From Parasedimentitalea maritima (lineage in GTDB: Bacteria; Pseudomonadota; Alphaproteobacteria; Rhodobacterales; Rhodobacteraceae), in NCBI RefSeq assembly GCF_005771405.1, contig NZ_VAUA01000006.1:21251-85250 (forward strand): a DNA stretch of 64,000 nucleotides, in the 5' to 3' direction. The translations under genes were made by a program, and so were the position numbers. Positions 29,101-36,705 of the stretch are shown here, piece by piece (positions within the stretch are counted from its first letter, which is position 1; each line of letters opens with the position of its first letter). Under the pieces are notes generated by a model. It was not told the DNA's origin. It did no database searches and saw nothing but the letters and a program-made list of their open reading frames with translations.

Positions 29101-30941
29101 AGACTGTCCAAGGCATCCGACGCGGCTGTATCTTCCTCCTCGGTCACCTCCAGCGCGGCGAGGTCGTCCAGCACGTCTGCACTGTCGTCCTCCACTGGCG
29201 TGTCGATCTCCACTACAGCCAAACTGTCCAAGGCATCCGACGCGGCAGTGTCTTCCTCCTCAGTGACCTCCAGCGCGGCGAGGTCGCCCAGCACATCGGC
29301 GCTGTCGTCCTCTTCAGGCGCGTCGATCTCCACTGCAGCCAAACTGTCCAAGGCATCCGACGCGGCAGTGTCTTCCTCCTCGGTCACTTCCAGCGCAGCG
29401 AGGTCGCCGAGCACATCAGCGCTGTCATCCTCTTCAGGTGCATCGATTTCCACTGCAGCCAGACTGTCCAAAGCATCCGACGCGGCTGTATTTTCTTCCT
29501 CAGTGACCTCTAGCGCGGCGAGGTTGCCCAGCACATCGGCGTTGTCATCCTCTTCTGGCGTGTCGATCTCAACTGCAGCCAAACTGTCCAAGGCATCCGA
29601 CGCGGCAGTGTCTTCTTCCTCAGTGACCTCTAGCGCGGCGAGGTCGCCGAGCACATCAGCGCTGTCATCCTCTTCATGTGCATCGATTTCCACTGCAGCC
29701 AGACTTTCCAAAGCGTCCGACGCGGCGGTGTCTTCTTCCTCAGTCACCTCCAGCGCGGCGAGGTCGCCCAGCACATCGGCGCTGTCGTCCTCTTCTGGCG
29801 TGTCGATTTCCACTGCAGCCAGACTTTCCAAGGCATCCGACGCGGTGGTGTCTTCCTCCTCGGTCACCTCCTGCGCGGCGAGGTCGCCCAGCACATCGGC
29901 GCTGTCATCCTCTTCTGGCGTGTCGATTTCCGCTGCAGCCAGACTTTCCAAGGCATCCGACGCGGCAGTGTCTTCCTCCTCGGTCACCTCCAGCGCCGCA
30001 AGGTCGCCGAGCACATCGGCGTTGTCATCCTCTTCAGGCGTGTCGATTTCCACTGCTGCCAGACTTTCCAAAGCGTCCGACGCGGCGGTGTCGTCTTCCT
30101 CAGTGACCTCTAGCGCCGCAAGGTCGCCCAGCACATCGGCGCTGTCATCCTCTTCTGGCGTGTCGATTTCCACTGCAGCCAAACTGTCCAAGGCATCGGA
30201 CGCCGCAGTGTCAACTTCTATAGCAACTTCCTGTGCAGAAAGGGCATCCAGTACTCCGACACTCATATCTTGTGGTACAGGCGCAATTTCGACCGCCGCC
30301 AGGCTGGCCAAGGCCGATGCAGAAGTGTCTTTTTCTGGTAAATTTTCAGGGGCCTGCGCACTCAGATTTGCCAGGATATCACTGCTTGTATCCGCTTCAG
30401 GTTCTGCCAACGCAACACCACGCAGACTTTCCAGCGCGTCCTCCATATCCGCACCGGGGACTTCTGACGACAGCGCTGACAACAAATTAGTATCGCCTAA
30501 AACCTTCTCGATCAGTGCTTCAGCCCCGGACTTCCCATCCATATAGGCCATCAGATTGCTCAACTGGCTACGCGCCTCCAGCAAGGGCTGCAGCGCATCC
30601 ACTTTGGCGGCGATGGCACCCGGGGAAAAATCCGCCATCTTTTCAAAAGTCAGGTCAATCGCCAGATTGCCCTCACCCGTCAGCGTATTAGGCACCGAGA
30701 ATGCAGCTCTGGGTGCCATTGCCCTCATCCGGTCGTCAAAATTGTCAACGTCAATTTCAAGAAACTTACGATCCGCCACCGCCGGCTGCGCCACCTTGGA
30801 TTTACCAGCAAGGTCGCTCATCACACCCATGACAAATGGCAGTTGAACTTTCTTTTCGGCACCGTACAGCTCGACATCATATTCAATCTGCACACGCGGT
30901 GCCCGGTTGCGGGCAATAAATTTTTGTGAACTATCAGCCAT
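26196..30941 (-). CDS. giant TssB - repeat linker - TssB-like/TssC-like sheath fusion protein
   Basis: Protein of 1581 residues with no normal T6SS counterpart. Residues 1-150 are a TssB domain about four-fifths identical by eye to the stand-alone TssB of this cluster (both have SQKFIARNRAPRVQIEYDVE). Residues about 165-243 hold two degenerate repeats; 244-723 hold twelve 40-residue repeats; 724-1030 are an Asp/Leu-rich linker including 18-residue repeats. A second TssB-like segment follows (FRLAILGDFSGRA to GGLDDLHPDEL, about 1030-1130), then a TssC-like domain (about 1170-1515: EFQSLEGQWRSLDLI, FMLRRPYGAKSEPI). The last 120 or so residues of normal TssC are absent, replaced by an acidic tail (1520-1581) repeating DLDDLL. 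The start at 30941 has an AGGGGAGA site and overlaps the channel gene by 8 bases. The gene may encode a baseplate, cap or tether part; it cannot be a normal sheath protomer. Known: TssB and TssC form the sheath. Inferred: everything about its role. Confidence 0.85.
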   Translation of the reverse strand: MADSSQKFIARNRAPRVQIEYDVELYGAEKKVQLPFVMGVMSDLAGKSKVAQPAVADRKFLEIDVDNFDDRMRAMAPRAAFSVPNTLTGEGNLAIDLTFEKMADFSPGAIAAKVDALQPLLEARSQLSNLMAYMDGKSGAEALIEKVLGDTNLLSALSSEVPGADMEDALESLRGVALAEPEADTSSDILANLSAQAPENLPEKDTSASALASLAAVEIAPVPQDMSVGVLDALSAQEVAIEVDTAASDALDSLAAVEIDTPEEDDSADVLGDLAALEVTEEDDTAASDALESLAAVEIDTPEEDDNADVLGDLAALEVTEEEDTAASDALESLAAAEIDTPEEDDSADVLGDLAAQEVTEEEDTTASDALESLAAVEIDTPEEDDSADVLGDLAALEVTEEEDTAASDALESLAAVEIDAHEEDDSADVLGDLAALEVTEEEDTAASDALDSLAAVEIDTPEEDDNADVLGNLAALEVTEEENTAASDALDSLAAVEIDAPEEDDSADVLGDLAALEVTEEEDTAASDALDSLAAVEIDAPEEDDSADVLGDLAALEVTEEEDTAASDALDSLAVVEIDTPVEDDSADVLDDLAALEVTEEEDTAASDALDSLAAVEIDRPVEDDSADVLGDLAALEVTEEEDTAASDALDSLAAVEIDTPEEDDNADVLGDLAALEATEEEDTAASDALDSLAAVEIDAPEEDDSADVLGDLAALEVAEDIADAPVDDLADLLGDLDVVPEEQAIDPVAEALGSLPEAADPTSEENSLEDMLEGLDSPEEDGSEGLNLDDVLSGLTEEEPPATPTDGDGLDALLADIDAEDTNTAMEADEPTSSDSEDDSAASDLDDLLGDLDLAEDAEDDDLDGLFSGLEEEATSEAEDAQDTGSELDDLLGDLEGDDSDLDALLGAEEDDAEVDLDDLLGGLDDVSDDEGGELDDLLGGLDDVSDDGGGDLDDLLGGLDDVSDDGGGDLDDLLGGLDDVSDDGGSDLDDLLGDLDSGGDTDKAATAEPNQNEEPELAYGTISGDRPEPQKLVRKRFRLAILGDFSGRAAKGQIETGDALAARRAILLDPDTVEDVIESFVTELLLPIGKDGTGIAVKLGGLDDLHPDELYENVELFSELVGLRKQLQSGVTADHAAKTLRAWGEKHGNRVKPPKPRSGGNAVPADRRLSAFQQLIGDAENQLGQASPVQDLLARVVGPHIRALPDADATAMVGAVDEALSDAMRMVLHHPEFQSLEGQWRSLDLIARSVEVDDTLEVMLYDISAEELAADLAAAEDLTESGFVRLLTGEPLDEENGRGGYSALIGLYQFEETPPHAELLGRIARVAAHVDAPFFAGISPGFLDTEKAKLPALVASAWDTLRGMAEAGHLGLISPRFMLRRPYGAKSEPIYEFEFEEFTEAEGLRGMLWANPVVLVAILLARSFKQNGASMGLGKIMSLGEIPFHYVNDRYGDQVALPCTERNINLDKIALAQERGFMAVSSVKGRDEIRLTSFASLAGGEILGPWTGVPAPKPSPPNPKPVASADAEGDDKDDLGLDDLDLGGGDGDLDDLLAGFGGDDDDDDGDMDEDLAALLDDL
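27960..28175 (-). repeat. tandem array, 4 x 54 bp (18-residue units)
   Basis: Four copies of a 54-bp unit, nearly identical in the middle copies. They encode DLDDLLGGLDDVSDDGG-type units in the linker just before the second TssB-like segment. More divergent units of the same kind (LDDLLGDLE, LDALLGAEE) lie beyond the array. Confidence 0.93.
28773..30212 (-). repeat. tandem array, 12 x 120 bp (40-residue units)
   Basis: Twelve in-frame copies of a 120-bp unit with no spacing and no length change. They encode alternating half-units of about 20 residues, ASDALDSLAAVEID and SADVLGDLAALEVTEEE, joined by short acidic Thr/Pro segments. Copies differ by scattered substitutions (for example Asp or Glu before SLAAVEI, and TPEE, APEE, AHEE or RPVE in the joint). 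Two degenerate units precede the array at its protein N-terminal side. Such an array should be prone to copy-number change by recombination or slippage. Confidence 0.97.
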
Positions 30942-31782
30942 CGGTCTCTCCCCTTGCTGCCGCAAGTTCTGCGCGTAACGCGCGGATTTCACCGTGCAGT
31001 TCTTTCACATGCTCATCGATTATATCTGTTTCTGACCGTACCAAATTGCGCAGCTGTTCAAATTCTGCTTCGGCGTCATCTTCCACAGCTGTCTGCATCG
31101 TGTTGACCAACAAGCCGATGAACAGGTTCAACACGGAAAAAGCAGTTATGATGATAAACGGGACAAAGAATGCCCAGGCCATTGGAAACTCTATCATCAC
31201 TGGCCGCACAATGCCCATCGACCAACTTTCCAACGTCATGATTTGGAACAACGAGTAGAGTGACCGCCCAAGAGTCCCAAACCATTCGTCGAATGTAGCG
31301 CCGTACATCAGTGTCGCCATGACGGCGAAGACGTAATAAACAATTGACAACATCACGATGACTGCGCCCATGCCGGGCAAGGCATCCAGCAGAGCCTGCA
31401 CAACGGCTCGCATCTGCGGCACCACCGACAATAGCCGCAAGGCGCGCAATACGCGCAGCCCCCGCAACGCTGACAGCCCCCGTGTGTCAGGCAAAAAGCC
31501 GATCGAAACCACAACAAAATCAAAAATATTCCAGGCCGATGCAAAGAACCGCCAGCCATAGGCAAAAAGCTTTAGCGCCAACTCAGCAACAAAAATCGCC
31601 AACACGGCGCGGTCAATCACTGATAGCAACCCGCCGATCTGATCAGTCACCATTGATGACGTACTAAGCCCGAGCGTAATCGCATTGAAAATGATAACGC
31701 CAAGGATCGTATTCCTGACGCTATCCTGCTCGACAAAGGCCCGAGCACGGTCTCTCATACCTATCTCTGGCTTGGCTTCCAT
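30934..31782 (-). CDS. voltage-gated sodium channel (BacNav family)
   Basis: Six-helix ion channel of about 282 residues. The voltage sensor S4 has Arg at every third position (RGLSALRGLRVLRALRLL). The pore loop carries the filter TLESWSM (codons 31216-31236), identical to that of NavAb and characteristic of sodium-selective bacterial channels. After S6 (FSVLNLFIGLLVNTMQTAV) comes an acidic neck and a C-terminal coiled coil (about 245-280) expected to hold the tetramer together, as in NaChBac. The ATG at 31782 was chosen; an in-frame GTG at 31794 is closer to a GGAG site and is possible. The last eight bases overlap the start of the sheath fusion gene, so translation is coupled. A sodium channel inside a T6SS operon is unexpected. 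Confidence 0.92.
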   Translation of the reverse strand: MEAKPEIGMRDRARAFVEQDSVRNTILGVIIFNAITLGLSTSSMVTDQIGGLLSVIDRAVLAIFVAELALKLFAYGWRFFASAWNIFDFVVVSIGFLPDTRGLSALRGLRVLRALRLLSVVPQMRAVVQALLDALPGMGAVIVMLSIVYYVFAVMATLMYGATFDEWFGTLGRSLYSLFQIMTLESWSMGIVRPVMIEFPMAWAFFVPFIIITAFSVLNLFIGLLVNTMQTAVEDDAEAEFEQLRNLVRSETDIIDEHVKELHGEIRALRAELAAARGETDG

Positions 31783-31821
31783 TTGGTGTTGCACTCTCCG
31801 AGGGTTCCCTTTGTTGCAGCT

Positions 31822-32919
31822 TCAGAAAGCTTTGGCCGCGCTGGAGGTCACATCAGCAGCATTTTTGAAGAAATCAGCCCATTTGTTTGAAGTATCCAGA
31901 TTTGCCACTTTCTTGGGCTGTGCCTTGACCAAATCACCCTTGGCCTTTTTCAACGCCGCCAGTACATCGGCAGGCTTGCCGCCTAGCTGGGTTTCGAACT
32001 TCACGAGGTCAGCCTTGCCGCTTTTCAGATCTTTCTGCGCCTGCTTGATGGTTTTATCGCCGCTTTTGTCGCCGTCGAGTTTGGACAGAGCAGTGTCAAA
32101 TTCCTGTTTCACCTGCCCCACCTTCAGGGTCATCGCCTCATGGTTTTTGTTCGCAGCCTCAATTGCAGTCAGCGCCTTGTCGATCGCCTTTTCCGCATTG
32201 CTCACTTCATCTGCAGCGATCAAAACATTGGCCCGATATTGCTTGGCGTATTCCGCGATATCCTTGGCGGTAGAAATCACCAACGATACCGACTTGGTCA
32301 ATAACGCCACCGCCCCAAGGATAGTCGCTACCAGCAATGGAGTCGCTGCACCCGCAGTGGCTACCGTCGCCACAACAGCAAAGGCGATGGCGGTTGCCAC
32401 CACGACAAACTTGATGACTGTCCAGATCAGCTTGCCGTGATCTTTCTTTAGCTTTGATCCTTCCTGGATCTTCTTACAGCCTGCGTCATGGGCTGGCTTG
32501 GTCAATTTACCGATAGCATCCTGATACATCTTTTGCGCTTCCGCCCCGATTTTCACCAACTCGTTCTTTTTGAACGCGTTCATCTCGTCCGAGGCTTGTT
32601 CCACCTCTTTTCCAGTTGGCGGAGTCTTGGCGTATTTCTTGGTAAATGCCTTCTCCATCGACATCATTTCTTTTTCGACGCCATCCAGAAGCTTTTGAAT
32701 CGCCTTCATGAGACCTGCCAGAGTCTTTTTATAGGCCTGCTGAATGGCCTTGCCGACAACCACAAGGTAGGAACTTTTACTGGTGTCACTGATCTTTGTC
32801 AGACCGGAGTTTGTCCAGCTGAAGGTGGCATCCCCCTTTAGCTCGACATATTTCTTCGAGCTGGTCATCTTCATTTTTTCAACGACTTTGTAGCCACTTG
32901 CTTCCATAACAAACTGCAT
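31822..32919 (-). CDS. lysine-rich membrane protein of the T6SS operon, function unknown
   Basis: Protein of 365 residues, not recognised. It is very rich in Lys and Ala. The N-terminal part (about 1-160) is largely helical and charged. A hydrophobic block at about 165-225 (WTVIKFVVVATAIAFAVVAT, then LLVATILGAVALLT) could form two membrane helices. The rest (about 230-365) is again amphipathic helix with coiled-coil character. No signal peptide is seen. A hydrophobic hairpin flanked by long charged helices is typical of colicin-like and other pore-forming toxins, so a T6SS effector is one possibility; a scaffold for the neighbouring channel is another. The start is backed by AGGGGG. It lies 17 bases after clpV and about 40 bases before the channel gene. 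Confidence 0.7.
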   Translation of the reverse strand: MQFVMEASGYKVVEKMKMTSSKKYVELKGDATFSWTNSGLTKISDTSKSSYLVVVGKAIQQAYKKTLAGLMKAIQKLLDGVEKEMMSMEKAFTKKYAKTPPTGKEVEQASDEMNAFKKNELVKIGAEAQKMYQDAIGKLTKPAHDAGCKKIQEGSKLKKDHGKLIWTVIKFVVVATAIAFAVVATVATAGAATPLLVATILGAVALLTKSVSLVISTAKDIAEYAKQYRANVLIAADEVSNAEKAIDKALTAIEAANKNHEAMTLKVGQVKQEFDTALSKLDGDKSGDKTIKQAQKDLKSGKADLVKFETQLGGKPADVLAALKKAKGDLVKAQPKKVANLDTSNKWADFFKNAADVTSSAAKAF

Positions 32920-32936
32920 TGGTTAACCCCCTGAAA

Positions 32937-35645
32937 TCAATCGAATGAATAGCTGAACTCACCGTCATCAATATCGATTTTGACCTTCTCAACCTCTTTG
33001 CCTTCCATCAGGCGGCGCAGGAATTCAGCTGAGATGTCAGGCAGCATCGTATTGGTCACAATTGCGTCGATCATCCGCCCACCAGATTCCAATTCCTGGC
33101 AACGCTCAACGATCTTATCGACCACCGCATCCGAATATTCGAACGGCACATTGTGTGACTCCATCACCCGCTTTTTGATCCGGTTCAGCTGCAGCACAGT
33201 GATCTTAGCAATCATGTCCGGGCTAAGTGGATAATACGGAATGGTGACCAAGCGACCCAGTAGCGCTGCTGGGAAGATTTTTAGCAGTGGGTCGCGCAGC
33301 GCCTTGGTGATGCCATCTGGATCGGGCAGCAGATCCGGATCACTGCACAGATCCATGATCAGTTCAGACCCAGCGTTTGAAGTCAGCAGGATAAGAGTGT
33401 TTTTGAAGTCAATCACCCGGCCCTCGCCATCCTCCATGACGCCTTTGTCAAAGACCTGGAAAAAGACCTCGTGCACATCGGGGTGGGCTTTTTCGACCTC
33501 GTCCAGCAGCACAACCGAATATGGTTTGCGCCGCACCGCCTCGGTCAACACACCGCCTTCGCCATACCCGACATATCCCGGAGGCGCACCTTTCAGGCTG
33601 CTGACGGTGTGGGCCTCTTGGTATTCGGACATATTAATGGTGATGACATTCTGTTCGCCACCATACAGCACTTCGGCCAGCGCCAGTGCGGTTTCAGTTT
33701 TACCCACGCCGCTGGTCCCGGCCAGAAGGAACACGCCAATGGGTTTCGACGGATTGTCCAACCCAGCACGGGATGTCTGAATGCGCTTGGCAATCATCTT
33801 CATCGCGTGATCCTGGCCGATCACCCGTTTGGCCAGATGCTCTTCCAGGTTCAGAATAGTTTCAATCTCATCGCTGACCATGCGGCCCACCGGAATACCA
33901 GTCCAGTCACCAACTACCGATGCCACCGCCTGGTGATCCACAATCGGCAGGATCAGCGGGCTTTCAGCCTGCAGGGTTTCCAGTTCAGCATTCTTGTCCT
34001 TGAGCTGCTGCATCAGATCAGCGCGAGCTTCATCGTCCAACGGACTATCACCAGCCTCTTCCTCGTTTTCGGCGGGAGCGTCCACTGGCGCCGCGCCTTC
34101 GCGTAGCTTGGCGCGCAGATCCAGGATCTCTTCGACAACGGCCTTTTCTGCATCCCAACGTTCGGTCAGGCCAACCAGCCTTTCTTCCTCGGCTGTTTTA
34201 GCAATCTCTACCGCTTCACGACGATCGCCGACCTCATAGCCTGCGGTTTCATCACGACCAATGATAAGCAATTCGGTAGTCAGAGCCTCAATCCGGCGCT
34301 GACAGTCATCTACCTCGGCTGGTACAGCGTGTTGACTAACCGCAACGCGGGCACAGGCAGTGTCCAATAGGCTGACTGATTTATCTGGCAGTTGCCGGGC
34401 TGGAATATAGCGTGCCGACAGGCTGACCGCTGCCTCGATGCCTTCGTCCAGCACCTGCACGCGGTGGTGCTTTTCCAACATTGACGCAATACCGCGCATC
34501 ATCAGGGTCGCTTTGGGGATGGAGGGTTCATCCACCTGCACCACCTGAAAGCGACGGGTCAGGGCCGGATCTTTTTCAATGTATTTTTTATATTCAGCCC
34601 AGGTGGTTGCGCCAATGGTGCGCAGGGTGCCACGCGCCAACGCCGGTTTCAGCAAGTTAGCCGCATCGCCGGTACCCGCAGCCCCCCCTGCCCCAACCAA
34701 AGTATGGGTTTCGTCAACAAACATCACAATCGGCGTAGCGCTGGACTGCACCTCATCAATCACCTGACGCAAACGATTTTCAAACTCGCCCTTCATGCTG
34801 GCCCCGGCCTGCAACAGGCCCACGTCCAACATCAGCAACCGAACATCATGCAGTGCTGGTGGCACGTCACCACGGGCAATGCGCAGAGCAAAGCCCTCGA
34901 CCACCGCTGTTTTACCAACGCCAGCCTCCCCGGTCAGGATCGGGTTATTCTGGCGACGGCGCATCAACACATCAACGATTTGGCGGATCTCTTCGTCCCG
35001 GCCAACAATCGGATCAATCTCACCATTGCGGGCCTGCTCGGTCATGTCAGTGCAGTACTGTTCCAGCGCCTCGCCCTTGCCCATGGCCGCCGGCGCCATC
35101 GCGTCTGACGCCTCGCCCGGAGCCGCACCACCGCCTGTGGTCGAACCATCCTGCGCGCCCATGGTTTCTTCGGGCGAACCATGGGTGATTGAGACAAAGT
35201 TGTCTGCCAGATCATCCGCCCCGATGCGTGCAAGTTCGGGCGTCATCGACGACAGGATATTGCGTAAGGCCGGGGTTTTCAGCATTCCCAGCAACAGATA
35301 GCCACTGCGCACCTGATTTGCCGAATACAACAGCGACCCCCAAACCCAGCCTCGCTCCATCGCGTCCATCAGGTGATCCGACAGATCTGAGATCGTCGAG
35401 GCCCCACGCGGCAGCATATCCAGCGCCCGCGTCATTTCAGCCGCGATTTTACCGGGATCAAGATCATAATGTTCAACAATCCGGTGCAAATCGCTGTCTT
35501 GCCCGGCAAGAATCTGATGCATCCAATGCACCAGTTCTACATAAGGGTTGCCCCGCATTTTGCAGAACACAGTAGCGCTTTCAACAGCTTGATACCCCAA
35601 TACATTCAACTTACCAAACAGGGCAACGCGGCTAATCTCAGTCAT
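32937..35645 (-). CDS. clpV: T6SS sheath-recycling ATPase ClpV (TssH)
   Basis: AAA+ protein of 902 residues that disassembles contracted TssB/TssC sheath. The N-terminal Clp-N domain (about 1-160) recognises sheath. The first ATPase has Walker [14 protein letters not shown], the middle coiled coil follows, and the second ATPase has [18 protein letters not shown] with the Walker [13 protein letters not shown]. The C-terminal D2-small domain closes the protein. Length and architecture are normal. It follows tssG after 19 bases. Downstream lie the three atypical genes before vgrG. Confidence 0.95.
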   Translation of the reverse strand: MTEISRVALFGKLNVLGYQAVESATVFCKMRGNPYVELVHWMHQILAGQDSDLHRIVEHYDLDPGKIAAEMTRALDMLPRGASTISDLSDHLMDAMERGWVWGSLLYSANQVRSGYLLLGMLKTPALRNILSSMTPELARIGADDLADNFVSITHGSPEETMGAQDGSTTGGGAAPGEASDAMAPAAMGKGEALEQYCTDMTEQARNGEIDPIVGRDEEIRQIVDVLMRRRQNNPILTGEAGVGKTAVVEGFALRIARGDVPPALHDVRLLMLDVGLLQAGASMKGEFENRLRQVIDEVQSSATPIVMFVDETHTLVGAGGAAGTGDAANLLKPALARGTLRTIGATTWAEYKKYIEKDPALTRRFQVVQVDEPSIPKATLMMRGIASMLEKHHRVQVLDEGIEAAVSLSARYIPARQLPDKSVSLLDTACARVAVSQHAVPAEVDDCQRRIEALTTELLIIGRDETAGYEVGDRREAVEIAKTAEEERLVGLTERWDAEKAVVEEILDLRAKLREGAAPVDAPAENEEEAGDSPLDDEARADLMQQLKDKNAELETLQAESPLILPIVDHQAVASVVGDWTGIPVGRMVSDEIETILNLEEHLAKRVIGQDHAMKMIAKRIQTSRAGLDNPSKPIGVFLLAGTSGVGKTETALALAEVLYGGEQNVITINMSEYQEAHTVSSLKGAPPGYVGYGEGGVLTEAVRRKPYSVVLLDEVEKAHPDVHEVFFQVFDKGVMEDGEGRVIDFKNTLILLTSNAGSELIMDLCSDPDLLPDPDGITKALRDPLLKIFPAALLGRLVTIPYYPLSPDMIAKITVLQLNRIKKRVMESHNVPFEYSDAVVDKIVERCQELESGGRMIDAIVTNTMLPDISAEFLRRLMEGKEVEKVKIDIDDGEFSYSFD

Positions 35646-35664
35646 GTCAAATACCTTCCTCTAC

Positions 35665-36705
35665 TCATTCACCCTGTGCAGACCCAAGGCCGGGATACAG
35701 GTACAAATCATCTACATCTGGTCGTTTTGCATCGGGATCCGGCCGACTGCCTATCCAGCTGGTATGACCCAACCGAGTGCTGCCCCCCAAACTGGCGCGT
35801 GGCACTTGATCACCGGCCAGCACCAGATTGACATCCCAATCCAGCACATCCCCAACATAAGACCGCACAATGGACCGCAGGCGGGTCAGTGCTGCGCCTC
35901 CGGGCAGCAATCGTTCATAGTCCGCCAAAGTCAGGGGACCGATCCGCAGCCGGAACTTGGAACTCCGGCTCCATACTTTGTCACCAACGCTGGTGGATTG
36001 CCCAAGCCCTCCCGCATAGCCCAACTGCCAGCGGTCATCCGGCTCCAACTCCAGCCAACTGCCTATGAATTCCTGTAGCTGCACTGGCACATCAAAGAAC
36101 GCTGACAAGATGGACACCAAACCTTCGGGGTTTTTGGCGGCTTGTCCTAGGTGGCCGGCAAAATGCAGCTTGGCCATGTCAGGCATCGCGTCACGATTTT
36201 GCAAATGGTCACCATGGTACCCGCCCAATGCCGCCACCTGACGCGCCATCGGGTCGTCAGCCCGATCGAAACTCACCGATGGCTGACCCTGTCCCCAGGC
36301 CCGATACAACAAACCCATCAGTCGATGCGTAAGCATATCAGCAAAAGCCACCAAAGTTGGATCGCGGTGATTGCGTTTACGATCGCGGGCATACTCGGTC
36401 AAATGCAGCGGTAATGGACCCTGAGGGCCAAACAGACCAAAAAAACGATTGGTCAACCGCGCAGGCTGATCACCCTGTGGAGGCTTGAAATCGGCAATAG
36501 TACTTGGCGGAAACGCCAGTTCTGCCTCTTGCCCCAAGCGCACCTTATCCTGGCGCGGCCGTCGGCTTTCGCCCAAACGCGGAGCATCGGCATAATGTGC
36601 CTCCAACACTCTGAGCGCCTGGAAAACATGGTGCTTTCCAGGGGATTCGACCAGCTGGTCGAAATGGCTCAGATCATCCGGCCCAGACCTGTTTCCGGTC
36701 GCCAT
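35665..36705 (-). CDS. tssG: T6SS baseplate protein TssG
   Basis: Protein of 346 residues of the TssG (ImpH/VasB) family, part of the baseplate wedge with TssE, TssF and TssK. The typical segments are HHVFQALRVLEAHYADAPRLG near the N-terminus, RFFGLFGPQGPLPLHLTEYA, and GPLTLADYERLLPGG near the C-terminus. It overlaps the end of tssF by 37 bases, the usual coupled arrangement of this pair. Confidence 0.95.
   Translation of the reverse strand: MATGNRSGPDDLSHFDQLVESPGKHHVFQALRVLEAHYADAPRLGESRRPRQDKVRLGQEAELAFPPSTIADFKPPQGDQPARLTNRFFGLFGPQGPLPLHLTEYARDRKRNHRDPTLVAFADMLTHRLMGLLYRAWGQGQPSVSFDRADDPMARQVAALGGYHGDHLQNRDAMPDMAKLHFAGHLGQAAKNPEGLVSILSAFFDVPVQLQEFIGSWLELEPDDRWQLGYAGGLGQSTSVGDKVWSRSSKFRLRIGPLTLADYERLLPGGAALTRLRSIVRSYVGDVLDWDVNLVLAGDQVPRASLGGSTRLGHTSWIGSRPDPDAKRPDVDDLYLYPGLGSAQGE

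Noticed and set aside
28773-30212. Regular repeats considered as a CRISPR array
   Set aside because: The repeats are 120 bp with no unique spacers, are in frame with flanking coding sequence, and no cas gene is near.
28441-30546. 701-codon open frame on the plus strand, Ser/Ala-rich
   Set aside because: It is the antisense of the 120-bp repeat array; the open frame results from the biased codons of the repeats. It has no ribosome site and no family.
30942-30992. Upstream in-frame start for the sheath fusion, adding 17 residues
   Set aside because: It lies inside the channel gene, has no ribosome site and does not align with TssB; the start at 30941 gives a TssB-like N-terminus and an AGGGGAGA site.
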